Source: Morinoia aosen (Eukaryota; Arthropoda; Malacostraca; Amphipoda; Talitridae). Taken from it: DNA of 64,000 nucleotides. Both the position numbers and the translations under genes were made by a program. Positions 22,512 through 33,953 of the stretch are shown here, piece after piece. Within the stretch, counting starts at the first letter, position 1. Each line of letters starts with the position of its first letter. The DNA lies in contig CM059575.1 in the NCBI GenBank assembly GCA_030386875.1, positions 19,926,293 to 19,990,292 on the forward strand, given 5' to 3'. The notes under the pieces were generated by a model. That model was not told the DNA's origin, made no database searches, and worked only from the letters and a program-made list of their open reading frames with translations.

Positions 22512-22848
22512 CTTTCGAAATAATGCACCTATCGATTTCAAATTACTCTCGAACGAAAGAATGTTTTAACACGTTAGTTGCGATGGGTTAAACTGAAGTT
22601 CAATATTCAACTTAAATTTAAAATCAAAAGATATAAGCAAATTTGTAAATATCAAACATTAACTGGGCCTGTTAAATACCATTAATTTAGAAAGGTTGTT
22701 AGAATTTTTCAAAACGACCCATCGATGGGTCGTTTCGCAGCAAGAAAAACCTAACTACGACCCACCGGTGGGTCGTACCGCAATGAATGTGTTAATCTGT
22801 CGTTCGAGAGTAATTTGTAGTCGATCGGTGCATTATTTCAAAAGTAAC
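22512..22848. mobile_element. Palindromic element with an M1 element in its centre
   Basis: The outer arms pair: AATAATGCACCTATCGATTT and CAAATTACTCTCGAACGAAA on the left (about 22518-22561); TTCGAGAGTAATTTGTAGTC and GATCGGTGCATTATTTC on the right (about 22802-22838). The intervening 22566-22795 is an M1 element bounded by TTAA. Confidence 0.7.
22566..22795 (-). mobile_element. Family M1 element with two perfect palindromes
   Basis: TTAA at both ends. It contains CGACCCATCGATGGGTCG (22715-22732) and CGACCCACCGGTGGGTCG (22758-22775), both fully self-complementary. Other M1 copies carry only one such site, CCACCGGTGG, near this end. Confidence 0.85.
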
Positions 22849-23367
22849 GAGTTGGTGTCTTGTGTTGCATTAGTGCAATGGAGGGGCTGATCTGCAAAAA
22901 AATACGCTGTTTGCTGAATGCTTTTTTTAGACGAAATCCGTTTCGATCATCATGCAATACTTGTTAATTGCTGCGTTATCATAATTTCTAGCTGAAGGTC
23001 ATACTAAACTTTAAATTTAGTTTTTATTAGTTTCTCAAGAATGACGTTTAACAATTCGGTTAGGGTCAAAGGTTGTTTTGTACGCAACTTTAAATTTGTT
23101 TTGCAATTTTCAAATGAAATTTGTATGAGGTTAATACCGTTTATAACTACAGAAACGTTCATAAATAACTCTGAATCACTCTTCTTCTTCTTCTTACAAA
23201 CTTCTGTTGAGGGCACACGACTCATGATTCCTCTGGAATAATTTTGTTCACAAAAGACGCTCGTGTCTCTAAGCCTCTGTCTTTTTGATGAAATCGAGTT
23301 ATTTTTCCCAGTATTAAATTCCGTTTTTGCGACCATGTTTTTATTATTTTTTGCGACCATGCGAAGC
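22849..23367. other. No gene supported
   Basis: AT-rich with a CTTCTTCTTCTT tract near 23180. A 137-codon minus-strand ORF (23417-23004) has no recognised domain and overlaps M1 sequence. Confidence 0.5.
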
Positions 23368-23911
23368 TGAACACGTTTCCTAAGAAGGGGCCCACCGGTG
23401 GTCATCGGGTTTTTCAAAAGGCTGCTGACCGACCTGCAGTCATGATATTAACTCGGCTTTTATAAATACTCAATGAAAGCTAAATGAAAGAACGATCCAG
23501 TTGATGTTTTCTATTATCAAAATTGCTGACTACAATTCAATTGAATAATGAACTTCAGGTCAACTCACCCCTCAGGGGGATACAACTATTGTATCTATGG
23601 GAATTGGCGCTCCCAGGAGGACTATGTGAGGGCCTGAGCTAAAGGTTAGGGAGGCTTCCTTTTTGTTTTAATAAAATAGATTTTTGTTTTGTTACGGACT
23701 ATCTTTTTTCGGTTCACTGCTGTCCTGTTTTTCAGCACCTACTACTTTCTTCTTCAACTTTTTTCTTGTTTCATGAACTTCTTTCCTAGCTTACTGTTTC
23801 TGTGCACCTCGTGCATAGATTCCGCGTTCCCTCAACTCCATACTAAATGGTGCCTTCCTCTTTCCTCTCTTGGAACATCTTTGTCGTGGTTAAGGGAGGC
23901 TAAAACTTTCT

Positions 23912-23964
<53 letters not shown>

Positions 23965-23996
23965 TCAGGTCAACTCATCGCAGAAAATGTATTGAA
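23368..23996 (+). mobile_element. Family M1 element interrupted by an S1 copy
   Basis: M1 sequence runs 23368-23567 and finishes at 23978-23996 (CGCAGAAAATGTATTGAA). The S1 at 23568-23963 sits inside it, so M1 is the older insertion. Confidence 0.85.
23568..23963 (+). mobile_element. S1 retroposon, full length, long (TAA)n tail
   Basis: TTCAGGTCAACTCA at 23554-23567 is repeated exactly at 23964-23977. The element starts CCCCTCAGGGGGATACAACT and ends in about 13 ATA/TAA units. This is the clearest retroposition event in the window. Confidence 0.95.
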
Positions 23997-24242
23997 CCAA
24001 CGACTAGCTTTCTGTTATGAGATATCAATCGCGCTCCCGGCGAGATGGGCTTTTTTTGGAAGAGCGATCCCTCATATTTTTGGCAGCTTCGTAAGTTTTC
24101 AGGCGTGACTGAGCAGACGGTGCTCCTCTTAAGAGCATGAAGGCTTCACAGAAGGCATCTCTGGCTACTCGCCTCTGATACAGACTCAAAATTTATTGTG
24201 AATTCTGCTTTGGGAATGAACTAGTTCTTATCATTCCTACCA

Positions 24243-24595
24243 TCCCTCTTAGGGGAGGGAACAACGATTTATTTACGGAAATAAGCGCTTCCAGGGGTAA
24301 TATGTGAGGTCCAGAGCTACAGGTTAAGTAGGTATTCATTTTGTTGTAATTAGAGAAACGATTTTTCGTTTTGTTACGGACCATCTTTTTTCGGTTCACT
24401 GCTGTCTTGCTTCTCAGCTCTTACTACTTTCTTCTCCAAAGTTTTATTTTTCATGAACTTCTTTTTTAACTTACGGTTTTTATGAACCTTGTGTGTAGAA
24501 TCCGCGTTCCCTTAACTCCATACTAAGTGGTGCCTCCCTCTTTCTTCCGTTCGGAACGTCTTTGTTGCGGTTAGAGAGTTTTAAACTAACATCTG
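24243..24595 (+). mobile_element. S1 retroposon with duplication
   Basis: TCATTCCTACCA at 24231-24242 and TCATTCCCACCA at 24596-24607 match 11 of 12. The 5' hairpin has decayed (GAACAACGATTTATTTACGG). Short subfamily. Confidence 0.88.
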
Positions 24596-24607
24596 TCATT
24601 CCCACCA

Positions 24608-25833
24608 CTTCCGTGAGAGGCCGGCGCACCGTGCCACCGACCTCTCCGAGGATATCTTGGTCTCTTGATTCCTACTTCAACCTTTGATTTCATCCCTGGG
24701 ACATTTATATGAATGTCGACTCTGTGATTGACTTCTGCATAGAATCATGTTAAAATCCTGTGATGGCCTTCGGAATTTGTAATTTGAATTTGAATTTATT
24801 GTTCAATAATTTTTTTAATATCCTAACGTTAAAAATCTCAGCAAATTCAGTGCTGATGATTGTGGAGGCCTGAATTTTACGACGAAACATAATGTTAGAT
24901 ATATGGGTATTCTTTTTGGTGTGGCCGACTTTATTCGATGAATTTTTGGGTATTTCATCATTAGTTGTACACGTCTTCGTTTTTGAATGACGAAAACAGG
25001 TCTTACCAATATTGGTATGCCGAAACGGGTTAAATTTTTGCCTGGCTGCCACTTGCGGGTTGCCGACTTGTAGGCTAGCGAAGCCTTCCGCTGCCTTGCA
25101 AGAGGTAGTCAGCCGCCTTAGATCGTAGAACCGAGTCCTGCTCTCTACGATACAATCGTCCGAGCTGCCAATCCTACTTATCGCTTCCTAGTCATCTGCT
25201 GAGAACATCCCACTCGAATATCATGGGAATCTCCTCAAGCGAGAATCTTATATGTGCTCTCCTAGACCACATGTCTATAGTGTGCGTGTCGGACTTTCGT
25301 CTGTACTTCTCGGCAGAATGGTCAACTTATCAGCACTGTCGTGTTTTTGATTGGGCGCAAAAAGATCGAACACCGGGAGGTTATTCTTCTTTTCTTAAGT
25401 TCGGCGATCGACTTAAACCCACACTCGAGACGTTGTTCCTGAATGCGTGCCTGAGCGACCAATACCTCTGATCTAATCATAAAGTTGCGCACTTTTTGTG
25501 CAACTTTTTCCTGAGGTACTATGAGTTCATTCTCTCTCTGGGTCCCAAAGCTATCCTAGTTTTTTGGCAATCTTACTTTCTACTTATTGGTGCTTGCATG
25601 TTGCAGATAATAAGCCTTCGTTGAAATTTCAGGACACGTGCAAACTTATTATGTGAGCTCAAATTTCCCCAGCCCTAACGTGGGAACGCTTTGTAAAGAT
25701 GGAATCCTCTTGCATTTTTTCAGCTGGGGTAAGAGCGATGTTTTGGGTACGCTATTCTAGTTAGTTAACGAGAAGAGGTGGTGGGATTTACTCTCGACAG
25801 CATTTAATTTTCCCTATTTATTTTTTTTAATAG
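24608..25833. other. No gene supported; possible LINE 3' end
   Basis: AATTTGTAATTTGAATTTGA at about 24774-24800 resembles the short-unit tails of some non-LTR retrotransposons. No reverse transcriptase motif is visible nearby. A 100-codon minus-strand ORF (25052-24750) is lysine-rich and not recognised. Confidence 0.4.
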
Positions 25834-25847
25834 CTTTCTTGGTTCGT

Positions 25848-26130
25848 CTTCCCTCAGGGAGATACAGCTATTATATTTATGGGAATTAGCGCCACCAGGG
25901 GGAATATAAGTGAGGCTCTGAGCTAAAGGTTACGTTGGCCTTTTTTGAAATAGAACGAGTTTTTTATTTTTGTTACGGACCCTCTTTTTCAGTTCACTGC
26001 TGTCTTGTTTTTAAGAACCCACTACTATATTCTTAAACTTATTTCCTGTTTTATGAACTTCTTTCTCAACTTTCTGTTTCTATGTACCTAGTGCACAATC
26101 TGTGAGACTTAAACTAACATCTAATCTTAC
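25848..26130 (+). mobile_element. S1 retroposon with internal deletion
   Basis: CTTTCTTGGTTCGT at 25834-25847 is repeated exactly at 26131-26144. About 75 bases of the 3' part are missing between TGCACAATC and TGTGAGACTTAAAC. Confidence 0.92.
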
Positions 26131-26144
26131 CTTTCTTGGTTCGT

Positions 26145-27587
26145 TTTTCGAAGTGCGAAATTAAGAGTGCGAAATCAAAGACAACACAGGTACTCTCATG
26201 TGCTTTATCATTCCAATTCGGCCACTGAATAAATTTTAATGCCCAGCGGCGTTAACATCTATCATGAAGCGTCGATCAAATCAGGCTGATTGTGAGTAAA
26301 AATTTCTTGATGTGATCATTGAAGAGAATCAAAATAAAGGTGGCTCAGGCAGGTATTCCAAACATTTTTTTGATCTATAGGAAGAAGTGACTCCGTATGG
26401 CATTCCTAGACGTTGACAAGTTGTGTAAAATTTCGCTTGAGAAATTGGAGATCGCTTTTATTTCTTGCACGAATTAAGTTCCCCATTTGTGTGCCACAGG
26501 TCTGTGTATCATTCTGAGTACATCTGTGTACTTCTCAGTGTATACATGTTTGTCTCTGGGTCCATCGGCATGTCTGTGTTTGTGCGTGTTTCTCTGTGTG
26601 TGTTTGTGAGTAGCAATTTATGGGTTTGTATTGGCGTAAACATTCAAGTCTGTAGAAACTCGAGCAAGATCCTACTGAAGCTTCTGGGTGCTATTGTATG
26701 TGCTTTAAAAAAAGCGTAGTTCTTTGTTGCAATAACCGTGAGAGTTTGAGGGTAGTTTGGTATGACAGTAGGTAATCATTCACTTAAATTTTTATAACGG
26801 TATTCTTTCACAGCTGCCTCTTCCTGTTACGTGTGAGCATGTTGAATGAACCTTTTATTGGAACACGGACCTCGTTAATTGTTCAAGTTCTATTTTGCAA
26901 ATCGCCGCGGCTGAAATACTCGCTCAGTAACTAAGAAATTGAACTTTTTGAGTCTCGACGTGCGTTCTGCTTGCCACAGTAGGCAACTTATTAATACCTC
27001 TGTTGTTGTCTATGTTCTTACGTATGGTTTTGATGCCCTCTAACGCTTCTCACACTGTTTGCTGCAGCACTAATAAAAAATTTATGCCGTTTCAGCTACT
27101 TTTCTGTGGACAAAATAACGAGCTCTTCATGTTATTACAGAGGCTGCCAGTACAACGTACTTTCTCCTGAAGCAAGTCAGAATTGGCATTGTCTCGCTAG
27201 CGACCTGAGAGAGGCGGGCGCGGAGCCTAATCTGCATGCTGCTTGGTAGGCCAACAAAGAAAAAATTTATCCTCCCTGGCCCAAATTGTAGAATGGTTCT
27301 ATATTGTAGGCCGTGGTGCCACGGGACACATATTTTTGCATGTTTCTTTACGACGCGAGTTTATCGACGTTGGCATCGCCTAAAATAAGCAGCCCATTAA
27401 ACGCACGAATGCTGGCGTGGGTGGCCGACCAAAAGCCGACCATGGAAGACCGCCCCTCGTTTCTTCGTCGACGTTAAGCTTCCCTTATCACCACTCAATT
27501 GTGTACCAAGTGTCGTCTATTGCTCCTGACCAATTTGCCTCCCTTCACCCGACGCATTTTTCACATCACATGTGATTCAGGAGGGAG
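26145..27587. other. No gene supported
   Basis: Includes a degenerate GT-rich tract at about 26495-26615. ORFs in this span are low-complexity. Nothing else is recognised. Confidence 0.5.
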
Positions 27588-27813
27588 TTAATGCGTAACT
27601 GCTGCGGGTTAGACTGAAGTTCAATATTCAACTCAAATTAGAGTTAATTTTAGAGATCAATTTTGAAAATAACGAACATTGAATAGGGTCGTTCCTCCAT
27701 TTAGTTTCCATGAAGTACGTATGAAAATTGAGTTTTTGACTGTTGGTCGGTCAGCAGCGTTATGAAAATCCCTTCAGTGACCACCGGTGGGTCATGTCGC
27801 AGTTAAAGTGTTA
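27588..27813 (-). mobile_element. Family M1 element
   Basis: Left TTAA at 27588. It carries AACTGAAGTTCAATATTCAA-like sequence (here GACTGAAG), the GACTGTTGGTCGGTCAGCAG block and GACCACCGGTGGGTC near the right end. Confidence 0.85.
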
Positions 27814-29333
27814 TGGTTTATATTCCTTTCAACCTATTAATCTGTCTAGTGTTAAGAGTTACTGTCCGACGAGGCTCTGGAGACCACTCTTGTATCACCA
27901 GAAGAGGCGGCCGCTCGTGCGTTATGACGGCGGTGATGCCACGATGGCCCTTTACGAAGGGCGTGCTGGCGTGAGGAGCGTGGGCTCTTCTCGGAAGAAT
28001 TGTCAGGGAGTCGTAAAGAAAGGACTAATTGTTACAAAAATGAAAACGTAATGGTATGCTACAGATTATGCAAACTTTAGATCCCTGGACAGCCGCGGTA
28101 CTACATGGGTAGAGGGCTTTGAGAAGTACGGACTTAACCGCTCAGTGAATGTCAATCATTCTTGATTTTGCAGCTGATGCTCGGCTGAAGAAGTAATGTT
28201 GTATTGTGAACTTCAGTATAAGATGATCCCGCGAGAGTAAGCCCTATTTTGTCATGACTAGAATACTGTAAAAATCAGTGGAAACAAACCAATATGCACC
28301 AAGAATCAACAGTGGAAAGAAAATTACACAGTGATGAGTTAGAATTTAATCACTTGATAAAATTGGTGATGATTGCGCGTATGAATTCATTCTTATCTGC
28401 TGTTAATCTGCTGTTAATTTGCTGTTAATTTGCCCATGCTGTTAATTTTGTTCCATCTTAAGTTTTTAAATTGTTTTACTGTATTTACTCTTCAATACGT
28501 CAGTGACTGCCATGTTTTTCTGCTATTTAGAGAGGTTTATTATTAACAGTAGGTTGACGCTTTAACTGGCCTTGAGACTGGGACTAATGTCGCATGCGAG
28601 AAATTTTCTCTCATTAATGAGCACTTTGGTGTCTATGCCTAGCATGGCGGTTGCGAAAAGATTATGTACGTTATGAAAAATTATTTCCGAGTGCTTAAGT
28701 GTTGTTTTATGTCTGGAGTTACTAATTAGAATTGGTTGCTGGAAATACAAGCGAAAAACATTAAAATGCGAAAATGATTTTAATTTCTGATTGTCAATGT
28801 TCGTTTATTTTAAATTCGCATGCATTGAGTGGATATCAAAGTAAAAGAGGCGATACACTAAAGAACTCTCTAATTCTTGCTGATGATTTTGTGGTAATTT
28901 ATGCTCTTCTACAAATATTCGTTTTGAAAATCACCGAAACACTAACCGCATCGTCCTATCTTGCTGGTCTGCGTACGGTGAAGTAAACTTTGGCACATTC
29001 CGTCAGAAACAATTCACTGCTGCTTTAAAGGTGCAGTGTTATGACAGCTGACTTTTCTTTCTTGTGTGAGTTAAGGACTTACTGATACAGATGTCCTACT
29101 CTCGAAAGCGCTGGCCATCACTGCTATTCCTAAACAAGTATTTGATCGCTTTGGTTAGTGTTGAGATTCTTTTGAAGACTTGGAGAGTGAAAGAGAAAGT
29201 TAACTGTTTTTATGCGATTATCATTACAGCGTTGAAAAAAAAAAATCGAGTCGTTTATTCGGTGGAATATCTAAGCTTCCGATAGTGCAGCTGATAATCA
29301 GAAAGAATTACAAAACGCAACGGTGCGCCACGC
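27814..29333. other. No gene supported
   Basis: A short tandem of CTGTTAATTTG-type units lies at 28396-28452. A 102-codon ORF (27743-28051) starts inside M1 and has no domain. Confidence 0.5.
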
Positions 29334-29406
29334 TGCCTTCAGGGAGAATCGAACTCCCGGCCTCTGGTTTACTAGACCAGCGCTCTAACCCCTGAGCTAT
29401 GAAGGC
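29334..29406 (-). tRNA. tRNA-Thr (AGT)
   Basis: Base-for-base identical to the tRNA at 17043-17115, on the opposite strand. An AAAA run at about 29312 gives the T-run expected for Pol III termination on the minus strand. Flanks differ from the other copies. Confidence 0.97.
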
Positions 29407-29999
29407 GAGATGTCGGTGAAGCTTTGCCACTACATTTTTAGTGTACTTTATTTCCACCGTAAGAAAGAGACAACGGGTATTTTCTCGAGATTGTATCGTG
29501 TGATGTACATAAAATGTGGGTTTTATGAAATTAAATATTGAATTTGAAAATCGTGAAGCACAGGGTTGTAGTAGCGATAAATTTTCGTTATGTGACTAAT
29601 TTTTCCAAAGTTTTTTTTTGAGCAGTTTTTTCCTTGTATTTATTAACGAAGTATCAGTTTAACTTTTTAAATTAATAACCATCGGTTAACCTCAGTACAT
29701 ATATTTGGTGACTTGAGACGTTATTGAAAATCAAAAAAGTTCTTCACCGTTATGAACAGCATTTTTTTCTGCATTTCCTAGTAGAAGTTTATTTTTTAGT
29801 ATCTCTGGGAAAGTTATGCATTTTTGACCGTCTTCAGTTTCATGTGAGTGTGAATACAACAATTGTATTGTTCGAATATCAAAGTGAGTCACGAGAAAGT
29901 GTCGGATACGGGAAGTGCTATCGTGTGCTGTGCGCTGTGATGCTGCAAACGCTATGTTCACATCTGCGTTTAATGTTTATTTTGCTGGTGAATAGATGA
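29407..29999. other. No gene supported
   Basis: AT-rich, with two overlapping ORFs (29724-29999 plus; 29961-29731 minus) that show no domain. Confidence 0.5.
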
Positions 30000-30898
30000 G
30001 CGTTTAATTCTGTCTTGCGCTTGACCAGATGTACGTTAAATTCTGTCTTGCGCTTGACCAGATGTACGTTTAATTCTGTCTTGCGCTTGACCAGATCTGC
30101 GTTTAATTCTGTCTTGCGCTTGACCAGATGTGCGTTTAATTCTGTCTTGCGCTCGACCAGATCTGCGTTTAATTCTGTCTTGCGCTTGACCAGATGTGCG
30201 TTTAATTCTGTCTTGCGCTTGACCAGATGTGCGTTTAATTCTGTCTTGCGCTTGACCAGATGTGCGTTTAATTCTGTCTTGCGCTTGACCAGATGTGCGT
30301 TTAATTCTGTCTTGCGCTTGACCAGATGTGCGTTTAATTCTGTCTTGCGCTTGACCAGATCTGCGTTTAATTCTGTCTTGCGCTTGATCAGATCTGCGTT
30401 TAATTCTGTCTTGCGCTTGACCAGATGTGCGTTTAATTCTGTCTTGCGCTCGACCAGATCTGCGTTTAATTCTGTCTTGCGCTTGACCAGATGTGCGTTT
30501 AATTCTGTCTTGCGCTTGACCAGATGTGCGTTTAATTCTGTCTTGCGCTCGACCAGATCTGCGTTTAATTCTGTCTTGCGCTTGACCAGATGTGCGTTTA
30601 ATTCTGTCTTGCGCTTGACCAGATGTGCGTTTAATTCTGTCTTGCGCTTGACCAGATGTGCGTTTAATTCTGTCTTGCGCTTGACCAGATGTGCGTTTAA
30701 TTCTGTCTTGCGCTTGACCAGATGTGCGTTTAATTCTGTCTTGCGCTTGACCAGATGTGCGTTTAATTCTGTCTTGCGCTTGACCAGATCTGCGTTTAAT
30801 TCTGTCTTGCGCTTGACCAGATCTGCGTTTAATTCTGTCTTGCGCTTGACCAGATGTGCGTTTAATTCTGTCTTGCGCTTGACCAGATGTGCGTTTAA
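30000..30898 (+). repeat. Minisatellite, 33-bp unit
   Basis: About 27 units of TTTAATTCTGTCTTGCGC plus TTGACCAGATGTGCG. The 33-bp length keeps one frame open for 312 codons (repeat FNSVLRLTRCA). The start is TTG, and the variable positions (CTT/CTC, GATGT/GATCT, ACC/ATC contexts) change Leu/Ser, Cys/Ser and Thr/Ile. I see no sign of selection on a protein. Confidence 0.94.
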
Positions 30899-30920
30899 AT
30901 CTAAGTTTTGTGTTCGAATT

Positions 30921-31290
30921 CCCTGCAGGGGAGTAAAGTTATTATACCTATGAGAATAAGTAGTCCCAGGGGGAATATCTGGGGTCCTGAGCTAAAAGTT
31001 AAGGATGCCTTCTTTTTGCTAAAATAGAATAGGTTTTTGTTTTTTACGGACAATTTTTTTATTCGCTGCTCTCATTTTATCAGCACTCACTATTTTATTC
31101 TTCAACTATTATTTTGTTTCCTGTTTCATAATCTTCTTTCTCAACTTTGTTTCTCTGCGCAGGGGACATTGTGTGGGAACAAACCATGCTTGCAGATTCT
31201 GCGGTACCCTAACTCCTTACTAAGTGGTGCCTTCATCCTTCCTCTCTTTGGAACGTCTTTGTAGCGGTTAGGGAGGATAAACTAATCTAT
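30921..31290 (+). mobile_element. S1 retroposon, long subfamily
   Basis: Starts CCCTGCAGGGGAG about 20 bases after the 33-bp array. It contains the central insert (GCGCAGGGGACATTGTGTGG) and ends GAGGATAAACTAATCTATTA-like sequence. No duplication seen. Confidence 0.83.
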
Positions 31291-31541
31291 TATGGAGGAT
31301 CGCTGTTATGTATGTAACCTATTCAATCTTATTGGCGTTTAAATCCAAAATTAACAACTTAGACATGTTCATTTCTACATGCCAAGTTTGAAATTCAAGA
31401 AATGAACAGCTAACTAAAGAAGCATCGTTTCCTATTCTCGCTGGCATTTTCTGCAACTCTAGCGTTCATTTTTATGTTGATCATTGCTGTCCATGTCGGC
31501 TGTTCAAAATCATTGAAGAAAGTTTGCGAATGAAATTCTTC

Positions 31542-31765
31542 TTAACACGTTGACTGCGACGTGCACCACCGGTAGTACACGGAGGTAATTTTCATTATGC
31601 TGCTGACCAGCCAGTAGTCGCAAACTCAATTTTCATAAATATATAATCAAAGCTAAATAAAGGCGCCATCCAGTTCATGTTTGGTATTTTCAAAATAGCT
31701 TACTACAATTGACATTTAATTTCAGTTTGGTGTCGCTGCCAAAGTGTTCGCTGCCAAAGTGTTAA
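31542..31765 (+). mobile_element. Family M1 element, TTAA at both ends
   Basis: Left end TTAACACGTTGACTGCGACG. The right terminal TTCGCTGCCAAAGTG is tandemly duplicated before the final TTAA. Confidence 0.88.
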
Positions 31766-32133
31766 ATATTCTATTTTTGCTTTCGTGTTGGTGTTTTTAA
31801 TAAAAAAGAAATTTTAGCCGTGCTAGGTGTCAGTGGTCCACCGGTGACTCATCCAAATCTCATTGTGTTGTTGTCTCTAATAAGCTGCAGCAACTGTTTC
31901 AGCAAACTGTTCGTACCCGAAATTAGGAGGAAATTTTTCCTGGTGATATAGACATAATCGTTTGTATGCCATTCATTTTGGTGTAGTTGGTACGGCCGTG
32001 TGAAAAGTGTCAGTCCGGAAAATGTCATGTAGTCCAATTCTATATTCAATCTTTCAAATTTCTATAGTCGCGTTTATAGTCATCCGACTGCGTTCGAGAG
32101 AACTATAAAACTGAATATTTGTTATTAATAATG
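31766..32133. other. No gene supported
   Basis: AT-rich spacer between M1 and S1 copies. It holds GTCCACCGGTGACTC near 31831, a possible M1 scrap. Confidence 0.45.
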
Positions 32134-32487
32134 TCTCCTTCAGGGAGAGACAGCTATTGCATATGTGAATTAGCTCTCTCAAGGGGAAAATGTGAGGTCC
32201 CGAGCTGAGAGTTAGGTAGGTTTTGTTGAAATAGAAAGTTTCTTATTTTGTTAAAGACAATCTTTGTTTTCGATTCTCTGCTGTCCAGTTATTCTGAACC
32301 TTTAACTTCAACTTTTATCTTGTTTCATATCCTTCCTTCTTTGGTTACTGTTTCTATGCGGGAGCCTACTTTGCCCATAGATTCTGCGTTCCTTTGATGT
32401 CATCCTAAATGGTGCTTTCATCCTTCCTCTCTTTGGAATGCCTTTGTTACGGTGAGAGAGGCTTGAACTAACATCTAGTCTAATCTG
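32134..32487 (+). mobile_element. S1 retroposon
   Basis: Starts CTCCTTCAGGGAGAGACAGC and ends CATCTAGTCTAATCT. It carries part of the central insert (GCGGGAGCCTACTTTGCCCA). The 5' hairpin is lost. Confidence 0.85.
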
Positions 32488-32621
32488 TTCACAATACAAG
32501 CATACGCACAAGTATGAGGTTCAGCAAAGACCGCAGTGAGGCAGTACTAAAAACTAGTGTTTTGGCCTGAACGTAAGGTTGCATTCTGGTGATCCTTGTC
32601 TATTTCGTGTAAATAGCATCT

Positions 32622-32850
32622 CTAACACTTTGACTGCGGCAGGTAAAACTGAAGGTTAATATTCAAGCCAAATTTAAAGTCAGTTGTAGTAAGCGATGTT
32701 TGAAATAACAAGCACTAACTGAGTAGAGCCTTCTTTTAGTTTTAATTAAGCATTCATGAAAATTGAGCTTGTGATTACTGGTTCGGTCAACAACATTATG
32801 AAAATCCCTTCCTCATCCACCAGTGGCTCACGTTGCAGTCAAAATGTTAT
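32622..32850 (-). mobile_element. Family M1 element
   Basis: Ends CTAACACTTTGACTGCGGC and GTTGCAGTCAAAATGTTAT, so both TTAA sites carry a substitution. The ACCGGTGG core is altered to CACCAGTGG. Confidence 0.83.
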
Positions 32851-33953
32851 CAGTAAAAAGAGATTTAAAAATAAATTTTTCGATATCTTTCTTCACAATT
32901 TTTAAATTCTGTATTACGAACCAACCCAACATTTCGCTCGACCAAGGTTATCCGTTTTTTTTAACTCGCCGGCTAAACCCAGCGCTGATTCGGTGCCCTT
33001 GTTTGAATGTGTCATTGCTAAAAGGGGCTTCGTTCATTTCCATTTCTCATCAATTTCGATTAGCCACGATAGCCTTTTGACGGCTCGGAAGCCACGCATA
33101 TGAACTTGGATCTTAATTCAAGGCTCCATAGCTGGAGCTGCTGGATCGCCTCCACAAATTGAACTCGTATCGGGCGTCCATCTGAACAGACGAGGCTGCA
33201 GGGTTGCTTCACCAGTACAGTTTCATTAGCGCACCGGTCTATTTTTCGGGCATATCGCGCCTCTCTGTCTTATTTGTCGTGCCTACAATGGCGACCTGAG
33301 GAGCACTCAATCCTGGGAGCGGCATCTTGCTTCGGTTTTAGGTTACCTCCGAGAACTTTTTCTCCGTACCACCTGGGTAATTTATGGGCTCATATCGATC
33401 TGTCTTTTTTCTCTCGTCTTGACCTCAGCGTACTGGGAAATGAGGGAACATGAGAATGAAGTAATGAGAAGGTTAATTTTATGATCTTTAACCCTGTTTG
33501 GTTTTTGCAAAAAGGACTTAAAAAGCCTATGAACATAGCATAATACTCAGGACGTTCTCTGGGAATCTTTCAAGTATTCTCGTCTCAGTGATTACGCGTT
33601 TAATTTTTCATTTACACCGACTCTGTGCTTCAAGTTTGCTTGTCTCAATGATCGATTTTACATTATCGGCTTGCGCGGCAACATGTAGTATGGCAATTAT
33701 TTGTTTTATTCCTCGCAATGTTTGTTGTCAAAAACTTGCTGTGCTCAATACATGCTCGTAAGTATTGCTTCCACATTTCGAAGTACCTGCGACCGCATAT
33801 TTCTACGCATGGAGTCCTGAGCCCTGAGGCAAAGGGAGGGATGTGTTTTGTACGTATAGAGTTTCCTCAGGTAGAGCTTCCTCAAGACGTGCGTGAAAGT
33901 ACATGGGTCGCAAGTTCAGATGGCTAACTCCGCTCTAGATAGTACGGATCATG
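32851..33953. other. No gene supported
   Basis: Moderately GC at 33080-33330. No domain is seen in short ORFs, including the 85-codon ORF at 32823. Confidence 0.5.

Noticed and set aside
24750-25052. 100-codon lysine-rich minus-strand ORF as a LINE protein
   Set aside because: No reverse transcriptase, endonuclease or zinc-knuckle motif. Only a LINE-like tail nearby.
30015-30953. 312-codon ORF with an 11-residue repeat
   Set aside because: It starts at TTG, runs into an S1 element, and its variable sites are replacements.
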